Shown piece by piece: positions 52,849-64,000 of a DNA stretch of 64,000 nucleotides. The notes beneath the pieces are model-generated. The model saw nothing but the letters and a program-made list of their open reading frames with translations. It did no database searches and was not told the origin of the DNA. The stretch's first letter is position 1. Each line of letters begins with the position of its first letter. The stretch is from contig CM022672.1 in the NCBI GenBank assembly GCA_012295275.1, forward strand, positions 727,943-791,942. The letters are read 5' to 3'. The stretch is from Chrysomallon squamiferum (taxonomy: Eukaryota; Mollusca; Gastropoda; Neomphalida; Peltospiridae). The position numbers and the translations under genes are program-made.

Positions 52849-53507
52849 CCGAAGAAATCTTGTTATTTAGTAAAAATGTTGGGAATCACTACCCTGCGCT
52901 GTAATTTCACTTCATTTTACTTTGTTTGTTTTTGTTTATTTTATCAATGTTTTTGAATGATGAGCATTAAAATTTGATCTTCTAAGGGAAAAATTGCCAT
53001 TTTCTCCATTTTCACATCGATGTTCCTGCCGTGTTCATGCATTTCGATTCCTATATGTTGTTAATTGATTTTACTGTATAGCTCCACGGCTACAAGTTAT
53101 TCAGTGACGTAACGAAATTACCATATTTAAACTAGTCTATATGTAGTATATATATATTATAAGATTTGTAATACATAATGCTAGATGACTCATACACAAC
53201 AGTTATATTTATATACCCTTCTGATGTCGCTGTGAGGTATCGAACAAAGTCGTGTGAACGATCATGTTTTCCCATGAAGTAACACGAAGAACACAAATGT
53301 AAATCTTCACATTTTTACACGACCATCTCATTCCTATGATATCTTTCTCTCCACATCCATCACAGTCTTTACCTTTATGACGAACTCCTGAAAACAGAAA
53401 AAAATAATTAATAATAAATAAAAATCATAAGCAGAGATCTATGACCATGCAATAAAGCGTAGCAAAATTAAATTCCATTACGACTTCTGTTATTAATAGA
53501 ATAGAAA

Positions 53508-53545
<38 letters not shown>

Positions 53546-53767
53546 ATAAAATAAGAAATTGTCACCTATTGGGCCATTGTCTACAATTCGTAAGTCAAAC
53601 TTGTTTTCTTTTCCAGCTGAGAAAATTTTTACGTTTCCGTTGTCCCAAACGACCGTACAAGTTTTATCTTCTGCACAAGACGTTACTGTTCCCAGATGAC
53701 CTTCACCTCCATCTAGGTTGCCTCCTGACCAGTCAGGACCTCGCACAACTCGTATCCCAACAGCCAT
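45553..53767 (-). CDS. Mind bomb-like E3 ubiquitin ligase gene C, 16 exons, about 750 aa if one base is restored
   Basis: Exons: 53767-53566, 53387-53217, 52617-52511, 52259-52065, 51944-51895, 51120-51025, 50715-50526, 50197-50052, 49483-49332, 49091-48935, 48408-48254, 47888-47756, 46907-46805, 46445-46375, 46251-46085, 45709-45553. Order: MIB/HERC2 ([19 protein letters not shown]), ZZ finger, MIB/HERC2 ([10 protein letters not shown]), short linker, SH3_15 (exons 6-7), about six ankyrin exons (for example [52 protein letters not shown]), and one RING. All phases fit except that exon 2 is 171 bp where 172 is needed. The protein ends at the RING (CPLCGANI, stop), the usual Mind bomb C-terminus, so this copy is the best candidate for an active ligase that marks membrane receptors or ligands for endocytosis. 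Its introns do not resemble those of A and B. Confidence 0.82.
47240..47740. repeat. Degenerate roughly 30-bp repeat in a gene C intron
   Basis: Units such as AAAAATTATTTATTAATGTA followed by AGAGAT recur about 15 times with indels between exons 12 and 13. Confidence 0.85.
48566..48765. repeat. Hexamer repeat (ATTGGT/ATTAGT)n
   Basis: Runs of GGTATT and AGTATT hexamers in a gene C intron. Ile/Gly/Ser or Asn/Thr open frames across it are artefacts. Confidence 0.9.
49690..49985. repeat. Degenerate roughly 32-bp repeat in gene C intron 8
   Basis: Units of TTTAGTTTAACATGTAAATT followed by GTAGATATGG, about eight copies, more uniform in the middle. Confidence 0.85.
52806..52847. repeat. Long poly(T) tract
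   Basis: About 40 consecutive T in the intron between gene C exons 2 and 3. On the gene strand it is poly(A), and length errors in assembly are likely. Confidence 0.9.
53217..53387 (-). other. Gene C exon 2 (ZZ finger) with a 1-bp deletion
   Basis: The exon starts [16 protein letters not shown], as in gene B. At RWSCK the A-run is one base short (TGTAAAAATGTGAAG against TGTAAGAAATGTGAAG in A), which shifts the frame before CEDLHLC. The shifted frame meets TGA early in exon 3. Since all other exons of gene C are open and in phase, a homopolymer error in the assembly is as likely as a real null allele. Confidence 0.75.
53510..53545. repeat. (TAG)n microsatellite
   Basis: About 12 TAG units just beyond the donor of gene C exon 1. 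Confidence 0.9.
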
Positions 53768-55968
53768 CACTTAAAACCAGAAATACAAAAAAAGTGTACA
53801 TTTTTTCTTCACTTAAACAAGTATACAAATAATACATATATATATGTTACAGGAAATATGAATTATTGGGAAATGTCTACAATTCTTGATATGTGTAATC
53901 ACTTCCCTGAAAATAATGTGATCAGGCTTGGTTATGGTCCAAAGAAGACCTAGGCATCCACAGAGCCAAGAGTACATAGAAAGAGTAAACTGTGACATTA
54001 AGGACTCGACTGTTTCTTGTTTAGGAGATAAATTATAATTGAATGAACTTTTGGACTTAAATTTGTTCAGTTTCCCCATTTATAACAGATGCTTACACTG
54101 AAATTATCCATCAGTTACACACACACACACACAAACACACACATACACACACACACACGCAGGCACACGCACGCACATACCAACTGCTGAATTATAAATC
54201 ATTTCAACCCCATCATACATTTAAAGACTTCGTTAAATCTCAAGTCTTTAGGTTCAACAGAAATCTGAGTAACAAAGAAAACTTTAATGATGCCTGTTGA
54301 GACCTACTATTCTGAAATCGAGAGGTTATTCTCAGAGAATTAGAAAACCCTTGGATCCATTTAAGCCAAATGTTCATGTACAGATAACAGAAACAAACAC
54401 ACACACACACACACAAACACACAAGAATGATACAAGCATTTCCAGTGTTGGTTTTGATTTTATTATTTATTTTTTTTTTTTTTTTTTTTCACAGAAAATG
54501 AGGTAATTATTGAAAATTATTCTTTTTGCGACTGACAGAGAAGTTTCATTCTATATAAACATTGATTCAGACGCGACATACTTTTTTCCATTCTGAACAG
54601 GTGTGTATTTATTCATAGCAGGTCAGGTTTCAAACAATGCAAATGGCGTTCCTCTACATTTTAGTTTCCAGCTTGATGCAATTAATTTTGCATATTTATT
54701 CACATTAAGTGAATTTAAATAAATAAAATGTTAGTCAAAAAGAAAATAAAGTTCAATAAAGGTGCAGAATAACAGGAAACAAGAAAGGTGAAACGCGAAC
54801 GCGTTTTCTTAAGTAGAGGATTTCAAATGGACGAAAATAGAACTTTGATAAGTGTGTGTGTTAATGTAAGTGTGTGTGTTAATGTAAGTGTGTGTGTGTT
54901 AATGTAAGTGTGTGTGTTAATATATGTGAATGTGTTAATGTAAGTGTATGTGTTAATGTAAGTGTATGTGCTGGATGTAGGTGTTTTTGAACAAGTCTGA
55001 ACGAGAATAGGTGAGGTACGTTGTCACGTAGTTCCGATGCTCTCTGTTGTAATTATTCTATTATTTGTGTTAGTCAACATATAACGTGTCTAATTTCAGA
55101 CGCAGTAGACGGCAAAAATAATAAAAACAAACATAAAATTATATAAAATAAATTAAAATGAAACAGAGATTAGTTCATGATTTAGTGGTATAAACGATGG
55201 TTCGATGTTGAATCTCTGTGACCTAGATATTGCTTTTAAGATTTTAACTAAACATTTGTATACACAAATACACATAAAGTTTACGAACATTTTTTTTACT
55301 TACATTTTAAAATCCCCTAAATCTCAAGAACAATAAATATATAAATATATATTGAACTTTCCCGAAAATAGATATTCTTGACACCAGTATTTTAACACAT
55401 TATTTAAGTCTAAAATTAACTGGGAAAACCCATCTAAATATAGACACACATCACTCCCTAATATGCACGTGAATAGTACTGTATAGATACAATTCTGCCC
55501 CAACACTTATATATTTATCTAGTCATTATAAATTGCCATTATCTAATTACAGCAGAATATATCTTCATATTGTGTATGTAATATATTTAAAACTGAATTT
55601 TCATGTTCTTTTTACGTTTTAACTAGCCCACATTTCTTGTCTGAGTTATCTTTCTTTTGTTGGTTTTTTTTGGGGGGGTGGAGGGGGTTTGTTTTTGTGT
55701 AGTCAGCTTACTTTAATTTTTGTTATTCCCCACACCCCAAGCATTCTTTATTCCATAGCGTTCAAAACATATATTGATAAAGATATATTTTGATAAAGAT
55801 ATATATTGATAAAGATATATATTGATAAAGATATATTTTAATAAAGATATATATTGATAGGCCCACCTGCCCACACGAACTAAGCGACACGAACATTTAT
55901 TTATTCTGACCTTCAGAAATATAAATAATACAAATTAACTGTATAGTTAATAACTACCCAATTAGAAA

Positions 55969-56016
<48 letters not shown>

Positions 56017-56530
56017 TCATCCAAACGTAAAAGCTACAAAAGGTGAAATATTAAAAAGAGACGTGTTTTTCTGTCAGGGCTGACTGGACAGTGCCCAGAC
56101 GTCAGTGTTTGTTAAAGATTTTGGGCCAATGTCCGATACACTGGCAGAGCGACATTATAAAACGTTTACGAGTCGTGAAAACTTTATTATGATGAACGTT
56201 ATCAACTCTGTTCAGGTCCTGGCCATCATTTCACTATGGTCTGTTCTTACGGCGGACCATCTGATTTCTGACGTCACATGAATGATTTTTGTATTTGAAG
56301 ATAATATTATAGTAACAGATTAGGTTTTGTGCTCAACTCTGAAATTTCAGTGTTATTGTATGTATCTGTATGTAACGCATGGACAATGATTTAAACAAAG
56401 CATAACGTGAAGTACATAATATTATACACTACTTTTCCATGTTTTAAACATCTCAAATGAATCTGAAATAATGAATAATGAAAATCTGTGTTAAGTTTTT
56501 ATTATTATTATTAATATTTTGTTAAATAAA
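53768..56530. other. No gene recognised upstream of gene C
   Basis: AT-rich. It holds CA tracts (54115-54160, 54398-54422), a GTTAATGTAAGTGTGT repeat (54850-54970), a GATAAAGATATATATT repeat of about 16-17 bp (55770-55858) and an ATT tract (55972-56016). No leader exon like those of A and B was found. Confidence 0.45.
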
Positions 56531-56554
56531 ACTGTTTGTGTGGTGGTGTTATCT

Positions 56555-56567
56555 ATCTGTTTATCTT

Positions 56568-56628
<61 letters not shown>

Positions 56629-56705
56629 ATTTATCAATTAACAATTTATCTGTTCATTTATTTTAATATGTCCTTATCTACTTATTTATTTATTTATTTA
56701 TTGTT

Positions 56706-56744
<39 letters not shown>

Positions 56745-56765
56745 TTGTTTTATTGTTTTATTCAT
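56555..56765. repeat. (TATC)n and (TTTA)n microsatellites
   Basis: TATC tetramers 56568-56630, then TTTA tetramers 56682-56765. Confidence 0.9.
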
Positions 56766-56931
56766 TTACTAATGTGAGATGTTACGTTGATATAAAATAA
56801 AATCAAAACAGAGTGAAGACGTTGTGCCTATTCCTATGTTGGTCTCGGACTCGCTCTGTTCACAGAAAATAACTCTAAATGTGGCCATCCGTGACAACAA
56901 CAACAGATCTGTTACCTGAAACTTCACCCGG

Positions 56932-57070
56932 TTTCTGGCTTTTAACCTCTTTACGCTAACCTGCGATTCTTGTGTTTGCGTCTTAGACGTAATTTGAAGT
57001 ACGCCTACCCCATAACCACTGACAACACAGCGAGTTTCATCACACCGCGAAGCTGTTAAACATCGTCACG
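56932..57070 (-). promoter_or_regulatory. Candidate non-coding first exon on minus strand, possibly for gene C
   Basis: This patch is clearly less AT-rich than its flanks. Its minus strand ends CGGGTGAAGTTTCAG then GTAACAG, a usable splice donor. It lies about 3.2 kb upstream of the gene C coding start. The link to gene C is inference only. Confidence 0.22.
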
Positions 57071-57171
57071 ACAACGTTACTTAGACAAAATTGATTATCA
57101 AAGAAGAGATGATTAAAAACAAAAACAGCAGCAACAACAAAAAACAAACAAACAAACAAATAAAAAAAAAA

Positions 57172-57500
<329 letters not shown>

Positions 57501-58700
57501 GTATACTTAAGGTCACTCATTGTACGGAATTCTGAGAAGGTCAGCACTTGCACGGAAGACTGCGCACATTGAATAAAGTGGACGACAACGTTTAATCAGT
57601 ATTACTCATCACAATCACCTTTCATTGAAGAATATGCAGCGTCATTGTGGCAGTGTACGATCAGTAATTATTTATATCTCCCATGACAACGCTAAACATC
57701 TTAGAACTAGCTGAAATCATCTTCGTCATCATTATATTCATCATCATCATAGAACTACGGTTACTGCTTTTCTTTCGTTTAATGTCTACCACTGTTATCG
57801 TTAACATATATAATTAATAGAAACAGCAGTAATTAATAGTAGTAGTAGTCATGACAGCAGTAGAAAAGTGAAAGAAGACTAGTGCTAGTAATACCACACA
57901 CACATTTAAACCATAATTTTATAATAAAACAAAAGTGATTTTTCGGTGACTCATAATGACGTTTTTTTCACTTCAGATATCCCGGCAAAGGATTAATCTT
58001 ATTACGTGACCCGAAAATTTGATTCACTGACAAACAGTTTTTATATTATCTTCAATGAGTTCAAACACGTTCTTTTTTAATTCAAACTCTGTGGCACGTG
58101 TTGCCCTGCAAGTTTAAATGCAAAAGTGTAGTGTTACAGGCTCTAGCATTATTTGATCTACTTAACTGTGAAAATGAATTAAAAACCAGCAACTACACTA
58201 CACGCAGGCTGATTTCAAACATTTAACTTTATAAAGAATTTCTTGTCCCCCGTTTTTCAGTTCAGTGCTTTTCTGTATCAAACAGCTTTCTTTTTTTAAT
58301 GTGTCAGTCGTGCTTTTCAAAAACGTGCCTCCGTCATCTTAAGTTATGTGACGTCTAAACAATCTGTTTGACTATTATTGGTGTTAGTGTTTGGGGTTAT
58401 TTACACAGAAGATGGAATGCACAGTTTCATACGTTCATTCACAGATCTGGATACTCTTCTGTCTGTCAGCTGGAAGGTGTAACAAACGAATGACTGCGAC
58501 TAATTGTGTTGGATTTTGATAATTTACTGCGGGTCTTGTGACTGTGAATGGGTGACTATTGCGTAAGAAAAAGACGTGGGTTTTTATCAGTTCATCGTGA
58601 CTCAGACATTTGGAAACAGCACGTTCACCCTCTTCCACTGAATGATAAAACTCCAGTTAAAGTCTTGTCATATATCTCTCTGTTGTTGTTGTTATCAGTG

Positions 58701-58751
<51 letters not shown>

Positions 58752-59094
58752 CTAATTGTTGTTGTTTTTGTTGCATTTAAACGATAATTCCTTGTTAAAA
58801 GTTAAGCACTTTATCATTAAATAACTTTCCTTATTACATTTAAAAACAAAATTAAAATTAAAAGGAAAGAAAGAGAGAGAGAAAAAAACCAGATCCTTAA
58901 ATTATTAATTCATATGAAAAAAAATGAAAAAAAGAGATAGATATATTATAGAATAAAAACAGCTGTGAACTGTAACATAGCAGCAGCTATCACTGATAAC
59001 GTGTACGACTCTTCCACGTCAGAATTTAAATAACTAGGCGTAGATAACATAATTTTCCACGACTGTAAAACGTTAACAAAACCATCATGTATTA

Positions 59095-59132
<38 letters not shown>

Positions 59133-59220
59133 TCGTCCACAAACACATACAAAACACATAGAGATACATACATTATATACAAAATATACATAACTGTGAA
59201 GTATAAATATTCATTATAGT
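57501..59220. other. No gene recognised
   Basis: Contains a TAG tract (58698-58750) and a CA tract (59097-59128). The small open frames have no family signature and no splice support. Confidence 0.5.
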
Positions 59221-59224
59221 ATCA

Positions 59225-59416
59225 TTTGTCATTCTGCATCCACCTCGCTACACGTCGCAGCCAGAACAACGCAAGAAAGAAGCAAACACGCATGGCTCAG
59301 TGACAACAGCATACACAACCACTGCGACAGTGCTGGAACATTCGACACAGGAGACGACACATCGAAGTCACGTGAAGGCCAATAATACAGCGACTAAGTC
59401 CCTCCCACTGTGGCAG
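59225..59416 (+). promoter_or_regulatory. Candidate non-coding first exon, donor at 59416/59417
   Basis: The patch is around half GC in an AT-rich region and ends CTGTGGCAG then GTAAGATG, a strong donor. The ATG at 59291 opens a frame of only three codons, so it would be a 5' UTR exon. A possible 24-base micro-exon follows at 59670-59693 (TTTCACAG acceptor, CAACAG then GTAAGAC). The downstream gene would lie beyond the window. Confidence 0.3.
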
Positions 59417-59860
59417 GTAAGATGTTTGTTGTTTGGGTTTTTTTTTTTTCTTTTCTTTTTTTTTTTCTTTTTTATCCTAAAACGAGCTCGCATTGATTCT
59501 GGTTGCCGGTCAGTGTAAACAAAACTATCACGCGCTTCTGACCGCTGTACTTAGTTTTAGCGTGCTTAACGCATTCAGGAATTTATATATATATATATAT
59601 ATATAAGAAAAAACATTTAATGTTGATACGTACAAGGTAAAAACAAATTCAGACAGGTGTGTTTCACAGCATCTCTCTCTGTCGTCACAACAGGTAAGAC
59701 CATTTACGTAAGTTTTGATGCATCTGTGTTCTTATAGACGCGTACTGTTTTGAAAAACACAGAATACGAAATCATAAATAAAACAATGGGATTAAGATAA
59801 TGAAAACCAAATTAATGATGTAACGTTATTATATTACTGCAAGCTTTGATATCTAGAAAT

Positions 59861-59861
<1 letters not shown>

Positions 59862-59916
<55 letters not shown>

Positions 59917-60077
59917 ATACAATTTCAGTACATTATGCGAGAATTAATGAAATATGAATATATATATACTAATCATTTAACTCAAGTTTACTGTTCATAT
60001 GTCAAATAAAAAATAAAAACTCAGGTTTTCATCACTAATTTACGATAAATAATGTAGATATTATACAAGTATGTATG

Positions 60078-60116
<39 letters not shown>

Positions 60117-60235
60117 TGCATGTATGTATGTATGTATGTATGTATGTATGTTTATGTATGTTTATTTATTTATCAGTATATTTGCGGGTGTATGTTTCTG
60201 TGTGTGTGTGTGTGTGTGTGTGTTAAGTACGTGGT
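59862..60235. repeat. (TG)n, (TA)n and (TATG)n microsatellites
   Basis: TG 59862-59912, TA 60083-60112, TATG 60118-60160, TG 60199-60223. Confidence 0.9.
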
Positions 60236-62660
60236 CAGTTTACTCGGTACAGGAAACATTAAGCATTGTTCAACTAGGACATTGTTTTTCCGTGTTTCTA
60301 GGTTACCATTGTTCACTCTTTTATATGCAGGGAAATTGTCCGCTGCAAGTCCGACACTATCTCTGTTTTTCTGTTACAAAATAGTTATTAGTTTTATTTT
60401 AGTTTATTTTTTCTTATTTTATTTTATATAATTTGTCTTTAGTATATTTTTTAAAATACATTTATTAATTTTGTTCTGTTGTTGTTCTTCTTTTTGCTGA
60501 CAATGTTATTACAATTATTTTTGCAATAAGAGTAAATAATAATTATTAATACACTCATACACCACGCGCACACACGCACACGCACACTTATTTTCAGTAT
60601 AACATCTGACTCAGGTGTCACTTGTCATTTTGATACTGTATCTATCTCATTTACATTTCATACAAACACACACTGCTGATATACAGTAAAAGATAAACAT
60701 GCTATATACTATCCATAGTAACATAACAATATGATATACAATACGTAGTCTATTATAAGTACTATTTTAAAATTTAACACACGTAATTATATTATTCTTT
60801 ATGGAAAACAGCATACATGACATTGTATTACTATTATTACACACGCACACACACACACATACATTTTATATATATATATACATATTCATGTTCTTACTCA
60901 CATTTTCCCTCTATTTACATAAATATGTCTGTACAGATAAACATTTATTGTGTTATTTACATGTGATGAAATTTAATGCAAATAATTATTCGATTTGTGG
61001 GCTAATTTACATCCGGGACAGTTTAGAAATAATATTTACTGAGATCGACTGTATGAACCGGTTTCTACCGGGGAAGAGGGTGTGGCAGGGAATTACAACA
61101 GAAAATCATTCTGTCGAGGACAGATAATGCAACCTATCACGTTCTGGGCGACCTTTCTAACCACTAGACTACATCACGTTTACGTACGAACTTTAAAGAA
61201 CTGTTAAACTTTCCCACGCTGTCTCTGAATGAAATAGTAAGAAATTAATAAACGAAAATCAAAGTGATTTCGTAAATAATTCACTACGCTGCATGTTTTC
61301 AGTCTCCTCAGAACAAATACATAATTACATTCTGTCGTGTAGCTACTCAGTTATATGTATAGTGACGTCGTCTACTGTTTATTACTTATTCGAATTAATT
61401 TACGTAGCCTGTTAGTGGAAAGCACTTAGAATTATGTTTCAAACAGAACAGCAATGTTAATGTATGAGATAATTATAAAATAACGGCGTGCACAGCTTAC
61501 AAACACTGTGTTTATTTAAACTGTTCGCGTTCCACTGAGCAGGCCTTATTTCGACCAGCCACAAACAGCATTCATAAATGTTCAGTGCTTTGACGGAAAA
61601 ATTCCGGCCAACCCATCAATAAAACACTGTTTAATATTCGCCGTTACCCTTCACTCCCATTCGGTTCCCACATGCTTTGGACCCAGTCGGGCCAGTCACG
61701 TGGAATCCTTGCAAAAAAAAAAAAAAAAGTGAATTATAGTGATTTATTGCTCACGTACATTGATTTGTGCAGTTATATTCTTCTGTTACAGTTGTATCCC
61801 GTATACAGGTCCCTGCACACGAGCTTTTGCTTGTTGTTTAGAAAAGAGGCGATGAGATATTTTCTTTTCAGTTTCAATGGGGCGTTTATTATTTGGGACA
61901 CGCAGACACATTAGATTTTTGTTCGCGCAGACATTATAACATTTGACATAAAGCTGAAATTATTGTTTGGGGTGGAATAATTGGGGACGTGAGAATATAA
62001 GAGTTGTTTTTGTTTTGTTTTTTGTCCTTGTATTGTTGTTTTTCTGTTAGGCCGCAGTGTGTAAAACTGGACATGGTCGAGAGGGTTTTTCAAGTGCTGA
62101 GATTAAACTGAAGTAAACAGTCTGACGTGTTTACTTTCATTCCACTGTTTCAATTTCTGTGACTTTTATTACAGCTTTTATTATAGTTAAGGTGAACGTA
62201 TGTGTGTCTGTTTATGAATGTGCGTGTGTACATATATATATACACACACATATCTAAAACACGTACGTATGTATGTGCGTATGTGTGGGCGTGGTAGGTG
62301 TGTCACCTGATATACATGTTCTTACTGTATCTGTATTTGCATGTGATTGCAATGTATATTACAATTAAAACACGATTAACAAATTATTTAATGATATAAA
62401 TACTGAAATCACAGTTTCAGCTCACGGGAGATACTGCATATTAAAATATTTCAAAATTAATTTCTCGGCAGCCCGTTTCAATTGAATTGTCTGTAAAATT
62501 TCTGTTAAAAAATATTAATCATTTCAGAAAAAATAAAATAAAATAAAATAAAGCGTCTAAATTGATTTTTCCTGCTGTATATGAGTCGAGTTTGCTGAAC
62601 AGGAAATATCATTTATCTTTTTCAACGTCACAAACTGCAGTATTGTTCCTAAATTAATCT

Positions 62661-62695
<35 letters not shown>

Positions 62696-63290
62696 ACAGA
62701 GTGAATACAGCTACCTGAATTATCAGTAACGATAGTAATAAATATTAAATATTAAATATTAATATATTAATTAATTAACTTTCATTCCCCTTGAAAAACT
62801 ATTTACATATAGGTAGATAAAACGTACACACACAGACAAACAAACAAATAAATAAATGTATTTAATCTGTGTATTACTGAAATAGCATTAATGCGATTTC
62901 TCGCTATATTGGAAAAAAGAAAGACACGGAATTAAAAAAGAAAAGGAGAAAAAGAAAATGAAAACAGGAATAAGAAATAATAAGAATAGAAATAAAAAAG
63001 CAGGTAAAATAGTTTACTAAGTAGTAACAGTCTAAGATGAAAGTTTAAGATGAACGTCATAACAGTTAATTGAATCGACGACGATATTGCTAAAGCGATG
63101 GTAATTTGGTTTGGACCATTATAAACTTTGATCGTTGGGCAGAACGGACAAAAAGACGTTGAAATAATTTGATTAGATCGATATAAAATAAAATGTTCTA
63201 AAACGAGCTTGACAATAGAATGATTATCAGCAAAGTCTTATTCGCACTGACAAAACCAGCTGCAGTTGCGGGTGGCTAACATTTATTTAC
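60236..63290. other. No gene recognised
   Basis: AT-rich with CA tract 60840-60860, TA tract, poly(A) at 61711-61727 and poly(T) at 62665-62693. No exon supported. Confidence 0.5.
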
Positions 63291-63293
63291 TCT

Positions 63294-63307
63294 GTTGTCT
63301 TGGCAAC
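63294..63307. promoter_or_regulatory. X-box-like motif (RFX factor site)
   Basis: GTTGTCTTGGCAAC differs at two positions from the palindromic X-box GTTGCCATGGCAAC recognised by RFX factors. It lies about 340 bases before a strong + strand splice donor (GCCA then GTAAGTAC, 63632/63633), so a promoter and first exon of a gene extending beyond the right edge is conceivable. Confidence 0.25.
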
Positions 63308-63485
63308 AGCGGACACGATTTCAACTGTCAGAGTTTGATATGTTGTTTTTGTATAAACAATCGAATCGACTGCAGGTCTGAGGTGTGTTGCAATGAATTA
63401 GTCATGTTGCAGTAGCTATGTTAATTTTAGTTAGTGTTTGATACCTTCAATCGACCTTATTTATAAATGATTTATTGTTGTATAC

Positions 63486-63488
<3 letters not shown>

Positions 63489-63574
<86 letters not shown>
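63489..63574. repeat. (TC)n microsatellite
   Basis: Uninterrupted TC dinucleotides. The remaining sequence to 64000 shows no recognised exon apart from the possible donor at 63632. Confidence 0.95.
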
Positions 63575-63577
<3 letters not shown>

Positions 63578-64000
63578 CTGTTGATTTTTTCTTTCTATCA
63601 GTTTGACAACTTAGGTCTAAACCACAAAGCCAGTAAGTACGTGACTTCACAGTAAGCTAGACCTAAAAGCCGGTACATCCAGTTATTATGTTTTTTTCTA
63701 AATGTTGTAACTAAATATTTGCGCCGTTTTTCTTCAGATCATTTTAGTTTTTATACAGGATACACACAGGATACCTGTGGTGATTTAATCAAGAGCTGAC
63801 ATAGTTTTGTAAATTAAAAACAATTGCTCTGTTGGGTGTATATGTGTGTAATCTGAAAAAGAATTTATATGTTACTATTCTTTATAAATGATTGACATGT
63901 TTGTTAATCTACGCAGTTACTGTTGGTAACAACGTCCACTTAAACTGTAGCAAGCCTTTTTTGTAGCTGTCATTTTTCCATTCTTTCGTGAGGTCACTTC

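Noticed and set aside
61085-61190. tRNA gene or tRNA-derived SINE
   Set aside because: TAACCACTAGACTAC resembles a tRNA segment, but no cloverleaf or complete A and B boxes could be drawn.

Overview
The window looks like animal nuclear DNA. It is AT-rich and packed with microsatellites, and its genes are split into small exons with GT/AG introns of roughly 0.1-4 kb. The protein families (Mind bomb-type ubiquitin ligases and psq/CENP-B-type helix-turn-helix proteins) are metazoan. A lophotrochozoan such as a mollusc or annelid is my best guess, but only a guess. Exon positions below were worked out by hand from splice signals, reading phase and comparison between the three paralogues. No database search was possible.

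Left end (1-7.9 kb). A 2.6 kb tandem array of 44-46 bp units (1025-3669) is followed on the + strand by three similar exons (4457-4849, 5534-5944, 7337-7759). Each has its own AG acceptor, starts in phase 0, and encodes a psq-type HTH plus a CENP-B/Tc5-type HTH, a stop codon and a downstream AATAAA. They look like alternative 3'-terminal exons of one transcription-factor gene whose 5' part lies outside the window or is unseen, as in insect lola-type loci. Three small tandem genes is the alternative.

Centre (8.0-53.8 kb). Three tandem minus-strand genes encode Mind bomb-like proteins: MIB/HERC2, ZZ finger, MIB/HERC2, SH3_15 repeat(s), ankyrin repeats, RING. Gene C (45553-53767, 16 exons) has the canonical C-terminal RING but a 1-bp deletion in the ZZ exon as assembled. 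Gene B (28338-41323, 16 exons, open for 737 codons) has a duplicated SH3_15 unit created through a chimeric exon, has lost three ankyrin exons, and has a RING without the His ligand. Gene A (9349-18445) closely matches B, even within introns, but has a lost acceptor and a stop in exon 5 and a frameshift in exon 7, so it is probably a pseudogene. A and B are a recent segmental duplication that includes their 3' regions and non-coding leader exons; the leader is repeated again between 18.5 and 25.4 kb. Gene B introns contain a decayed hAT transposase, a 131-bp hAT-type MITE nested in it, and a decayed MULE transposase. One intron is largely made of about 27 copies of the next exon's own 3' splice site.

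Right end (53.8-64 kb). No protein gene was recognised. The region holds microsatellites and a few exon-like GC-richer patches with strong splice donors, which may be first exons of genes lying outside the window.
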